A stretch of 64,000 nt of DNA from an uncultured Acidobacteriota bacterium (GTDB taxonomy: Bacteria > Acidobacteriota > Terriglobia > Bryobacterales > Bryobacteraceae), in assembly GCA_902825945.1 (NCBI GenBank), contig CADECY010000004.1, positions 1 to 64,000 on the forward strand, in the 5' to 3' direction. Of this stretch, positions 54,307 through 62,370 are shown piece after piece (positions within the stretch are counted from its first letter, which is position 1; each line of letters begins with the position of its first letter). A model generated the notes under the pieces. That model was not told the DNA's origin and made no database searches. It worked only from the letters and a program-made list of their open reading frames with translations. The translations under genes and the position numbers were made by a program.

Positions 54307-56046
54307 CTACGGCAGCGGTGCCGTACACTCCGCCGTCATCGCGTGCGCGCGCGATCCATCGCCACCCGCGCCCGCCAGCAATTCTGGAAATGTTCTGAGC
54401 GGCACTTGGTTTCCGCTCGCGCCCACCGCCTCGAGCGCAACCCACCGCTCGGCTGATGCCCGTGGAAACAGCTCCGATCCAGCCGGAACCAACACGCCCG
54501 GACGCGATTCGACATGTCCGGCCGGCACACACAACTCCGGATGATCGAACGGAGCGCGCTCGAAGCGAACGCGGTCGTCGGTCAGCGATTTCAGGAATGC
54601 CACAAGCGCGGACTTCTGTGTCGATGTCATGTTGAAGGCTCGCAACCCGCCATTGGCGAAATCGCCGCCGCGGGCGTAGAAGTCCACCACTTGCTCGAGC
54701 GTCGCCTGTCCACCGTTGTGGAAGTACGGACCCGTGAGTTCGATATTGCGCAGACCGGATGTCTTGAAGCTCGCGTTTCCCTGCCCGGGATCTTCGCCCG
54801 CCGGGCGAACGCCAGTGGATTGAAACGCGCGGCGTCCGTTGTTGCTGAAGCTCGCGGCGGTGAACTCCGCGCCTCCGTGGCAGGTCGAGCAGCGGCCGGC
54901 AGTCTGATAAAAACGGAGCCCGTCTTGCTGTTCCTGCGTGAGCGCGCCGGGATCTCCTTCCTGAAAGCGATCGAACGGTGCATCGTTCGATACCAGCGTC
55001 GCCTGATAGGCGAGTAGCGACAGGCCCCAGAAGACCGGGAAGTTGAATTCGGCTTGCGTGAACTCCGAGGTGTCGTGCGGTTCGCCGGTCCGCCCCGCAA
55101 GGATCTCGCCGTTTTCGTTCACCAAGAACCCGGACTCCCAGAACTTCGGGAGGAAGGCCGCGCGCACCATTCCGAGGTACGATTGCCGCTCGTCGAGTCC
55201 CCGGCCGCCAGCGCGCGCGATCGGGCCCAGAACGCTGTCATCCGCAGACACCTGCTGCAGCGCGAGTGGCGGAAGGCTGAACATCTTCTTGCCGAGTTTA
55301 GGCCACGTTCTTCCCGCGTACGACATTTCGAGATGATCGAGCACCGGACCCACGGCTTGTGACGCGAGGCTCGCGTTGTCCAGCCGGACGGGTTCACGCA
55401 CGAGTTCTCCGTCTTTGAACACGAGGGCGCCGGGTGCGGATGCGCCATCACCCGATGGATTGAAGCCATTGAATACACGCGAGGCGCGCCCATCCCAGAA
55501 GTTCCGCACGTTGAACACGGCGTTGATCGAGCTCGGCGTGTTTCGAGCGGTGACGCGCCGTACCTGCATCCCGCCGATCGTGAATGCCGGCGCATCGAGA
55601 ATCTCTTCGCCCCGTTCGGCGGCCTCACCCGGAACAATATCGAGAAAGCGGCGGCGGAACAATCCCGAGGATCCGGCTCGCGCGGCGGAATCGCGCAGGA
55701 TGCTCGAATTCCTTGTGGAGGGATCCGCGAGGGCACGGAACGGGAACATCGAATCGAGCAAAAGCGCATTCGGGGTGAACTCGCCAACCGGGTCCATCAA
55801 CTGATTGCGCGAGCGATGGTCGGCGCCGGCATGGAAATGGCAAGTCGCGCAGGCGGTGCGGCCGTCGCTGCCGGCTTGCATGTCCCAGAACAGGGCCTTG
55901 CCAAGAACGATCAATGCCTGGCGATCGCGCACGTAATCCGAGAGTCCGGCCGGTTCGGGAACCGGGACGTTCTTCAAGGAGCGGAGCGGTTGTGCCGCCA
56001 ACGGAGCGGCAAGCGAAATCACCCCGAGGAAAACCACCGAGCGCAT
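54307..56046 (-). CDS. Di-haem cytochrome c peroxidase-like protein
   Basis: 579 residues from the ATG at 56046 (MRSVVFLGVISLAAPLAAQP). Signal peptide, then the MauG/CcpA-type di-haem fold: first haem CATCH (Cys66-Cys69-His70), second CSTCH (Cys386-Cys389-His390). GKALFWDMQAGSDGRTAC is the family signature and TGPYFHNG and VDFYARGG lie near the C-terminus. Such enzymes reduce hydrogen peroxide or oxidise protein residues in the periplasm. The chain is longer than the usual 330-400 residues, with an insertion between the haems and a poorly conserved C-terminal tail. Diverges from the ankyrin/haem gene. Confidence 0.88.
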   Translation of the reverse strand: MRSVVFLGVISLAAPLAAQPLRSLKNVPVPEPAGLSDYVRDRQALIVLGKALFWDMQAGSDGRTACATCHFHAGADHRSRNQLMDPVGEFTPNALLLDSMFPFRALADPSTRNSSILRDSAARAGSSGLFRRRFLDIVPGEAAERGEEILDAPAFTIGGMQVRRVTARNTPSSINAVFNVRNFWDGRASRVFNGFNPSGDGASAPGALVFKDGELVREPVRLDNASLASQAVGPVLDHLEMSYAGRTWPKLGKKMFSLPPLALQQVSADDSVLGPIARAGGRGLDERQSYLGMVRAAFLPKFWESGFLVNENGEILAGRTGEPHDTSEFTQAEFNFPVFWGLSLLAYQATLVSNDAPFDRFQEGDPGALTQEQQDGLRFYQTAGRCSTCHGGAEFTAASFSNNGRRAFQSTGVRPAGEDPGQGNASFKTSGLRNIELTGPYFHNGGQATLEQVVDFYARGGDFANGGLRAFNMTSTQKSALVAFLKSLTDDRVRFERAPFDHPELCVPAGHVESRPGVLVPAGSELFPRASAERWVALEAVGASGNQVPLRTFPELLAGAGGDGSRAHAMTAECTAPLP

Positions 56047-56055
56047 GATTCGTTC

Positions 56056-56100
56056 TAACACTTCCAATACCCGGTGTGTTGCGGCGTTGTCCGGGTGTTA
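56056..56100. promoter_or_regulatory. Nested inverted repeats in the divergent region of peroxidase and ankyrin/haem genes
   Basis: TAACAC (56056-56061) pairs with GTGTTA (56095-56100), and ACCCGG (56069-56074) with CCGGGT (56091-56096). The two dyads are not exactly concentric. This 77-bp divergent region would suit an operator or shared promoter. Evidence is the sequence alone. Confidence 0.35.
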
Positions 56101-56123
56101 ACATCAGACACACGGGAGGGACC

Positions 56124-57893
56124 ATGGTCCTTGGATGTTCGGCGCGCGGTTTCGCGCTCGCCGTTTTCGTGACGTTGCCCACGTTCGGTCAGGACGCCGT
56201 GACTCTGCTGGTGCGGGCGGCGGCCCTGGGGCCGGTCGCCGAGATGGCGGCACTGATCGAGCAGGGAGCCGATGTCAACGGCCGGAGCGCGGGTGCCGTG
56301 ACACCGCTGATGGCGGCGATCAGCGATATCGGCAAAGTCCGGCTGTTGCTGGAGAAGGGCGCCGATGTGAACGGGTTATCCAAGCGCAACACAGCGCCTG
56401 TGACGCTTGCGGCACGGCTCCCGGGCGGATCGGACGTGGCGCGCTTGCTGATCTCGAAGGGCGCCAAGATTCCCGCGGCGGCCGTCCGCGCGGCGCTTTC
56501 TCGCGGCGATGTCGCGCTGGCGCGCGAATTGATCGCGGCGGGGGGGCCGCTCGAGCCGGCGATGCTCGGCAACGCCGCCAACTCGGCGAACGCGGACGCA
56601 GTCAGGCTCGTGCTCGAGAAGTTTCCGGATGCTGCCAAGGCCGCTGCTACTGGGCAGACTCCTCTGATGCGTGCCGCGTTTCACGGCCCACCGGAGAGTG
56701 TCCGGCTGTTGCTGGAGCATGGCGCGGACGTGAACGCCAAGGACGGGCGCTCACGCACAGCGCTGATGTTCGCCGCAGGCGGAGATGGCGCGAATCCGGA
56801 AACGATCCGCATGCTGCTGGCCAAGGGCGCCGATCCGAAAGCGAAAGATGTCCGCGAGGAGACCGCGCTCGATATGGCGTTGTATCGTGGCAAGGCTGAT
56901 GTGATCAAGGCGCTCGGCGGAGATCCGGCGCGCAGGACCGTATTGAAGGCGGCGCATGGCGATGCCGCTCCGTTGAAAGAGAGTCTCCAGCGTGCTGTGA
57001 ATCTGCTCGACGCCGCGGGACCGGCGTTCTTCAAAGCCAACGGCTGCATCTCCTGCCACAATCAATCGATTCCGCAGATGGCCGCGGCGGCGGTTCGCGA
57101 GCGCGGAGTCACTCCGGGCGAGAAAGCCGCCAAGGATCAGGTGCGAGCCGTGATCGCGACATGGAGCCCGCATCGCGAAGCGCTGTGGCAGACCGATCCT
57201 TCGGTAATCGGAGGCACCGTGGCGACGATGAGTTACGGACTGATCGGTCTCGCCGCTGAGGGCCAGCCGCGCACGGAACTGCTGGAGCTCGTTTCCGCCG
57301 CTCTTGCACGGCTCCAATATCCGGACGGTCATTGGTTTTCGCGCGATGTCCGCCATCCGTTGGGTTCGAGTCCAGCGAAGTACACCGCGCTCACGATTCG
57401 AGCGCTGCGTGCCTACACGCCCCCCGGACTGGAGTCCGAGTTCGCCGAGCGAATCGCGCGGGCGGTGCGCTATCTCGAAGAGTCGAACGAGAACGACAAC
57501 CAGAGCTTGTCTTTCCGCATCCTCGGATTGCAATGGGCCAACGCAAGTCTGCCCCTGCGCCAGAAGCTCGGAGCCGAGTTGAAGAAGCGCCAGTTGCGCG
57601 ACGGCGGTTGGGCCCAACAGCGCGAGATGAGCGCGGACGCCTACGCAACCGGACAAGCAGTGTGGGCGCTCCACGAGGGGCTCGGGCTGGGTGCCGGCGA
57701 TTCGGCGTACGCGCGCGGTGCGGCGTGGCTGCGGTCAGCGCAGAAAGCCGATGGAAGCTGGCACGTGAAGTCGCGCGGCTACGGGTTCCAGCCGTATCGC
57801 GAAACCGGCTTTCCGCATGGGCACGATCAGTGGCTGTCGGCTGCGGCGACCGGATTCGCGGTATTGGCGCTCGCGCCGATGCTCGAACGCTGA
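56124..57893 (+). CDS. Secreted ankyrin repeat / c-type haem / alpha-toroid fusion protein
   Basis: 589 residues from the ATG at 56124, chosen because a strong GGGAGGG ribosome site (56114-56120) precedes it and a signal peptide (about 1-22) follows. Order: ankyrin repeats (about 25-285, for example PLMRAAFHGPPESVRLLLEHG), a haem-binding motif CISCH (Cys308, Cys311, His312), then a helical squalene-cyclase/prenyltransferase-like toroid (about 360-585; YPDGHWFSRD, DGGWAQQ, DGSWHVKS repeated motifs). The toroid lacks the DxDD acid motif of cyclases, so it may bind a partner rather than cyclise. The role is unknown; presumably a periplasmic haem protein with an interaction scaffold. Confidence 0.75.
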   Translation: MVLGCSARGFALAVFVTLPTFGQDAVTLLVRAAALGPVAEMAALIEQGADVNGRSAGAVTPLMAAISDIGKVRLLLEKGADVNGLSKRNTAPVTLAARLPGGSDVARLLISKGAKIPAAAVRAALSRGDVALARELIAAGGPLEPAMLGNAANSANADAVRLVLEKFPDAAKAAATGQTPLMRAAFHGPPESVRLLLEHGADVNAKDGRSRTALMFAAGGDGANPETIRMLLAKGADPKAKDVREETALDMALYRGKADVIKALGGDPARRTVLKAAHGDAAPLKESLQRAVNLLDAAGPAFFKANGCISCHNQSIPQMAAAAVRERGVTPGEKAAKDQVRAVIATWSPHREALWQTDPSVIGGTVATMSYGLIGLAAEGQPRTELLELVSAALARLQYPDGHWFSRDVRHPLGSSPAKYTALTIRALRAYTPPGLESEFAERIARAVRYLEESNENDNQSLSFRILGLQWANASLPLRQKLGAELKKRQLRDGGWAQQREMSADAYATGQAVWALHEGLGLGAGDSAYARGAAWLRSAQKADGSWHVKSRGYGFQPYRETGFPHGHDQWLSAAATGFAVLALAPMLER

Positions 57894-57921
57894 AGTCGCC
57901 GATCGGGCCACTCGACGGCTG

Positions 57922-58446
57922 CTATTTTTCGAGTCCGCGCTTTCGCCGTTCGATCAGGGTCCGCCGGAGATGAGGCAACGCGGCGAGATCCTTGTCACGG
58001 CCGGCTTCTTCCTTCATTCGGATGAGCGTAGGCAGGTCGAGCACGCGAACGGGGAGGCCATCGACTGCGATCTCGACAGTGTGCGGCAGTAAAGAATCGT
58101 AGTCCTCGTGGTCGCCGATGGTGCCCAGTACATCCAACCTTCCCAGTTTCGTCAGGAGAAGATTGTGGCCCGGACCCGAGAGGTGCGCTTCGCCGGGAGA
58201 GAGATCCCGCCGGAAGTAGTATCGCGCTCCAATCCCAGCCAACGCGGCCAAGAGGCGAGCGACATTATCGGGCGTCCGGCGGTGAACGACATCGACATCG
58301 AGCGTCGTCAAGGGGACACCCTGGATATTGCCAGCCAGCATGCCCACCACAATGAAATCCACTCCCGCTCGGGCCAGAGCGGCCAACGTGGCGGCGAAAT
58401 CAGGCGCCGGTTCGGCCGGTTTGAATTCTCCAGATACTTCTGACAA
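57922..58446 (-). CDS. Nucleotidyltransferase (AbiEii/MNT-like)
   Basis: 174 residues from the TTG at 58446, chosen because it gives an N-terminus of family length; longer frames run into the small upstream gene. DNA polymerase beta-like fold: AGVDFIVVGMLAGN (a variant of the GS motif) then TTLDVDVVHRR, with the DxD metal pair; the end is helical and basic. Nucleotidyltransferases of this kind act as type IV toxins that modify tRNA or other targets and are paired with a small antitoxin. It overlaps the 59-codon gene upstream by 47 nt in another frame, typical for coupled pairs. TA function is inferred. Confidence 0.65.
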   Translation of the reverse strand: MSEVSGEFKPAEPAPDFAATLAALARAGVDFIVVGMLAGNIQGVPLTTLDVDVVHRRTPDNVARLLAALAGIGARYYFRRDLSPGEAHLSGPGHNLLLTKLGRLDVLGTIGDHEDYDSLLPHTVEIAVDGLPVRVLDLPTLIRMKEEAGRDKDLAALPHLRRTLIERRKRGLEK

Positions 58447-58579
58447 AGGCCTGCACGTATCGTACGCGATCGATCGGTTCCATGTCGAGCAGGTCGTGAA
58501 TCTGCGTAACGTCCACGCCGTCGGGGTTCTGTTCCGGCATGGGTGGATCGAGATCCGCGTCCAGGTATTGAATCGACAT
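58400..58579 (-). CDS. Small partner protein of the nucleotidyltransferase (59 aa)
   Basis: 59 codons from the ATG at 58579 to the TGA at 58400; too short to be listed by most gene callers. The translation starts MSIQYLDADLDPPMPEQNP, followed by GVDVTQIHDLLDMEPIDRV, with an acidic, Pro-rich start and a helical basic end (RYVQAFVRSIW). Similar short genes precede nucleotidyltransferases in related genomes (from memory). It overlaps the nucleotidyltransferase start by 47 nt and precedes it, so it could be an antitoxin or partner. It diverges from the TonB-dependent receptor with 39 bp between starts. Confidence 0.55.
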   Translation of the reverse strand: MSIQYLDADLDPPMPEQNPDGVDVTQIHDLLDMEPIDRVRYVQAFVRSIWRIQTGRTGA

Positions 58580-58606
58580 CTCACCCCCATCCTACAACGA
58601 TTCGTG

Positions 58607-58612
58607 CATAAT
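58607..58612 (+). promoter_or_regulatory. -10-like CATAAT before TonB-receptor start
   Basis: CATAAT ends 6 nt before the ATG at 58619. The spacer (TGAGCG) has no ribosome site, so a leaderless transcript is likely. No -35 element is recognised. Confidence 0.4.
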
Positions 58613-58618
58613 TGAGCG

Positions 58619-61600
58619 ATGGCGCGAACCCTCGTCCTCCTTCTCGCCGGGTCCATGTTGCTGTTCTCTCAAAGCGAGCGCGGAAACATCACCGGAACCG
58701 TAACCGATCCCACTGGCGCGGGCATCGCCGCCGCTCAGGTCACGCTCGTTCATCGTGACACCAACACGACCGCGAAAGTGGACACCACCACTTCCGGCGA
58801 ATTCAACTTCACCTCGCTGACGCCCGGCGTCTACCGGCTGCAGGTGGTTGCCTCCGGCTTCAAACAGCACCTGCGCCAGAACATCGTGCTCGCTGCTTCC
58901 GCCAGCGTACGCGTCGACGCGATGCTGCAACTCGGACAGGTCTCCGAACAGATCGAGGTGACCGCGGCGGTCGCGCTGATTCAAACCGACGATGCCAAGG
59001 TCACCACGCAGGTGGACAACAAGCTGGTCGACGAACTGCCGCTCCAGGTGGCGGGCGACATGCGCAGTCCATTCAATCTGGTGGACGTGGTGCCAGAGGC
59101 GCGCGGATCGGGCACGCAGTTGTCGCTCGGCGGCGGCCAGGCAGCCGCATGGGATGCCACTCTCGATGGATACAGCGTGGGCACCAATCGCTCGGGCGAT
59201 ACAGCGGAAGCCGCGCTCAACACGCCGTCGCTCGACGCGCTCACCGAATTCACTGTCGACACCAACGGTTTCAAGGCCGAGTACTCGCAGGCGAGCGGCG
59301 GCGTGATGACCTTCGCGTCGAAATCCGGCACTAACAAGTTCCACGGCTCGCTCTACGACTTTCTCCGCAACGATATCGTGGACGCGCGCGGATTCTTCGC
59401 GCTCAGCCGTTCGATCTATCGCCAGAACGATTTCGGATTCACCGCCTCCGGACCCGTTTGGATTCCCAAGATCTACAACGGCCGCAACCGCACTTTCTAC
59501 TTCGTCTCCTATGAGGGCTTTCGGAATCGCGTCGGCGCAAACAACGTCAATCTCACGATTCCGACGCCGGAAATGTACCAGGGCGACTTCCAATATTGGG
59601 TCGACCCGAACAACACGCTGATCCCCATTTACGATCCAGGTTCGACGCGCCCGCAGGGCACGGGCTTCGTGCGCGATGCCTTCCCCGGCAACCAGATTCC
59701 GCGCAGCCGCTTCTCGCGCACCGCCGTCGCGATCTCCTCGCTCACTTCGCCCGTCGTGCCGAACCGCAATCGCACCCCCGGCAATCGCAACTACGTCGCG
59801 GCCAACTATCAGGTGCCGGGTGGAACGCTCATCCGGCCCACCGACAAGTACAGCTTCAAGGCCGACCACAACATCGGCACCTCGCACCGGTTCGGATTCC
59901 TGTGGAACGCCACTTCGTTCCGCAACAAGCCCGGCAAGAGCGGACCGCCCGGACTGCCCGAGCCGCTGTGGAATGGCCAAATTCAGGCCTGGGATACGCA
60001 GGCCTTCCGCGTCTCTCACAACTGGACGATCAGTCCGAGGATCATCTCGGCCATGTCGTTCGCGGCCAACAGCTTCATCAAGAATTCGTATTCGGCAAAC
60101 GTCGACAAGAACTGGAAAGACAAGGTGTGCATCCCCAACGTGGTCGATTGCAGCCAGAACTTCCCGACCATCAATTTCACCGAATTCACCGGTTGGGGTT
60201 CGGCTTCCTACAACGGAACCGAACAGCCGGGCTGGGGAATCAAGGAAGATCTCAGCTACGTGCGGCAGAAGCACACGTTCAAGTTTGGATTCCAGCATCA
60301 AAACCAGAACGCCGACGGATTCGGTCAACAGGATATCGGAGGCCGGGCCGATTTCAGCTTCCTGAGCACGAGCATCCCGGGCTCGACCGTGTTTCCGGCG
60401 AGCGGCGGGAGTTCGTTCGCGTCATTCCTTCTGGGTGAGGCCTTCCTTGGGCGCACCGAGACCATTCGGCAAGTGACGCAGAACTTCCCTTACTTCGGCC
60501 TATACGCGCAGGATGATTGGCGAGTGACGCGCAAGCTGACGATCAACATCGGCCTCCGGTACGACACGACGCTTCCGCCGACCAACAAGAAGGACGAATA
60601 CTCGGACTTCAACCCCACGCGCCCCAATCCGGGCGCCGACGACCGCCCGGGCGCATTGTGGTTTGCCGGCTTCGGACCCGGCCGCGAGAATGTCCGGAGC
60701 CTGGTGCCGGGCTGGTATCGCGGATTCGGTCCGCGTCTCGGTATCGCCTATTCGCCCGATGGCAAGACCGTAATCCGCACCGGATTCGGAGTGAGCTATT
60801 CGCGCGTCACAGCGGTCCAGGGCAGCGGACACTTCGCGGGATTCATCGGCCAATACCAGTTCGACAACACCAGCCAGGGTGTGCAACCGACCTTCAAGCT
60901 CGACAATGGACTGCCGCCCTACAAGCTGCCGCCTGCGATCGATCCGGCTTTCTCGAACGGCAACACGGTCGATTATTGGAACGGACAGGATGCCACGCGC
61001 GCACCGCAGAATGTTTCCTGGACCTTCAGCATCCAGCGGCAGGTGGCCAAGAACACGATTGTCGATATCGGCTACAACGCGACCGTCGGATCGAACCTGC
61101 AGTCCGGCTTGCTCAACTTCAATCAGGTTCCGTCTCAGGTGTGGGACAACTTGGTCCAGCGCTTTGGCGCCACGCAGGCGGCGAACATCCTGCGCGCGGA
61201 CATCAACTCGGCCACGGCCCGCAACGCCGGGTTCCTGCCGCCGTATCCGAGCTTCGCGGCGCAGCAGCAGCGGACCGTCAACCAGTCGTTGCGCCCGTTC
61301 CCGCAGTATTCGACGATCTCGACCGGAGTCCAGAACGGCGACAAGAGCGGACATTCGAGCTATCACGCGATGCTCGTGAAGGCGAGCCGCCGGTACTCGA
61401 AGGACGTGACGATTCAGTGGAGCTATCTGCTCTCGAAGCTGATCACCGATTCCGATACCTATTTCGCCACCGGTGGATCGGCAATGGACATGGACAACCG
61501 GCGTCTCGAGAAATCGATCGGTGCCTATGACCGCACGCACACGATCAAGTTCTCGACCATCTGGAATCTGCCGTTCGGACGCGGCCAGCGCTGGATGCAG

Positions 61601-62086
61601 CGGGGATTGCTTTCACAGACGATCGGAGGCTGGCGGATCTCGGCGATCCAGGTCTACACGAGCGGGAATCCGCTGGCGCTTTCGCGCAACAATCCGCTCC
61701 CGATCTTCAACGGCAACACGCGTCCGCAGATCGATTCTTACGACACCTGGCGTGTGCCGCTGGTGGGCGATTCGTTCGATCCGGCCAAGGATCAATACTT
61801 GAAGCCAGCCAATCAATTCCCGCTACAACCGTTGGGTTTCGGCAATGCCACGCGATTCGCGCCGGTTCGCGGATTCTGGAGCGCTTCTGAAAACGTGAGT
61901 CTGGCCAAGACGTTCCACTTGACGGAGTCGATCCGGTTCGATCTGCGCGGTGAGGCGTTCAACGCGCTGAATCGTGTCGTGTTCAGTTCGCCCACCGCCA
62001 ACTTGAATAATCTCAACTTCGGGCGCGTGACCGGGCAGGCGAACAGTCCGCGGCAGATGCAGGTAGCGTTGAAGATCTACTGGTGA
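58619..62086 (+). CDS. TonB-dependent receptor with carboxypeptidase-regulatory domain (Oar-like)
   Basis: 1155 residues. Signal peptide (about 1-18), CarboxypepD_reg domain (about 22-105; GNITGTVTDPTGAGIAAAQVTL and GEFNFTSLTPGVYRL) that replaces the usual TonB-box region, a plug-like domain (about 125-240) and a long outer-membrane beta barrel to the end, which finishes MQVALKIYW with a final aromatic residue typical of barrels. It belongs to the large acidobacterial Oar-like family; substrates are oligosaccharides, peptides or metal chelates, not visible here. Position next to carbohydrate and haem genes fits uptake of plant polymer fragments. Its last 10 bp overlap the next gene's end on the other strand. 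Confidence 0.9.
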   Translation: MARTLVLLLAGSMLLFSQSERGNITGTVTDPTGAGIAAAQVTLVHRDTNTTAKVDTTTSGEFNFTSLTPGVYRLQVVASGFKQHLRQNIVLAASASVRVDAMLQLGQVSEQIEVTAAVALIQTDDAKVTTQVDNKLVDELPLQVAGDMRSPFNLVDVVPEARGSGTQLSLGGGQAAAWDATLDGYSVGTNRSGDTAEAALNTPSLDALTEFTVDTNGFKAEYSQASGGVMTFASKSGTNKFHGSLYDFLRNDIVDARGFFALSRSIYRQNDFGFTASGPVWIPKIYNGRNRTFYFVSYEGFRNRVGANNVNLTIPTPEMYQGDFQYWVDPNNTLIPIYDPGSTRPQGTGFVRDAFPGNQIPRSRFSRTAVAISSLTSPVVPNRNRTPGNRNYVAANYQVPGGTLIRPTDKYSFKADHNIGTSHRFGFLWNATSFRNKPGKSGPPGLPEPLWNGQIQAWDTQAFRVSHNWTISPRIISAMSFAANSFIKNSYSANVDKNWKDKVCIPNVVDCSQNFPTINFTEFTGWGSASYNGTEQPGWGIKEDLSYVRQKHTFKFGFQHQNQNADGFGQQDIGGRADFSFLSTSIPGSTVFPASGGSSFASFLLGEAFLGRTETIRQVTQNFPYFGLYAQDDWRVTRKLTINIGLRYDTTLPPTNKKDEYSDFNPTRPNPGADDRPGALWFAGFGPGRENVRSLVPGWYRGFGPRLGIAYSPDGKTVIRTGFGVSYSRVTAVQGSGHFAGFIGQYQFDNTSQGVQPTFKLDNGLPPYKLPPAIDPAFSNGNTVDYWNGQDATRAPQNVSWTFSIQRQVAKNTIVDIGYNATVGSNLQSGLLNFNQVPSQVWDNLVQRFGATQAANILRADINSATARNAGFLPPYPSFAAQQQRTVNQSLRPFPQYSTISTGVQNGDKSGHSSYHAMLVKASRRYSKDVTIQWSYLLSKLITDSDTYFATGGSAMDMDNRRLEKSIGAYDRTHTIKFSTIWNLPFGRGQRWMQRGLLSQTIGGWRISAIQVYTSGNPLALSRNNPLPIFNGNTRPQIDSYDTWRVPLVGDSFDPAKDQYLKPANQFPLQPLGFGNATRFAPVRGFWSASENVSLAKTFHLTESIRFDLRGEAFNALNRVVFSSPTANLNNLNFGRVTGQANSPRQMQVALKIYW

Positions 62087-62358
62087 CGGCGCTTGTCGCG
62101 GAGGCGCTTGACGAATCGGCGCACTTCTTCCTTCTCTTTTCCGTGAATCGCGAACCACGGCACGCCTTTCTGCGCCGCGAAGATGCCCACGGCGGCGTTC
62201 ACGTTGATCCGCGAAGGGTACATCTCCACCCAGCGCAGATAGGCTTCGTGCCAGCCGAGTTCGCGGATCCGTTCGGCCGAATCGATGCCCGCGGCGATCA
62301 ACTCGGGCGTACAGACCGGTCCGATCCCAGGGATCGGACCGGTGCGCTTCCTGGCCAT
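62077..62358 (-). CDS. TfoX C-terminal domain-like small protein
   Basis: 93 residues, basic. It starts GPIPGIGPVCTPELIAAGI, a helix-hairpin-helix-like element, continues with RELGWHEAYLRWV and ends with a strongly basic VKRLRDKRRHQ. The pattern matches the C-terminal domain of TfoX/Sxy, which accompanies competence and DNA-binding functions, but the N-terminal TfoX domain is absent. Presence of comEC in the window makes a link to DNA uptake possible, not proven. It starts 12 nt after the lepA stop and converges with the TonB receptor. Confidence 0.65.
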   Translation of the reverse strand: MARKRTGPIPGIGPVCTPELIAAGIDSAERIRELGWHEAYLRWVEMYPSRINVNAAVGIFAAQKGVPWFAIHGKEKEEVRRFVKRLRDKRRHQ

Positions 62359-62370
62359 CGCTGGTTCGGC

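Noticed and set aside
58592..60328. Long open frame of 578 codons on the minus strand opposite the TonB-receptor gene
   Set aside because: High-GC shadow of the receptor: very rich in Arg, Val and Asp, no recognisable domain, and the other strand encodes a full, family-like receptor.
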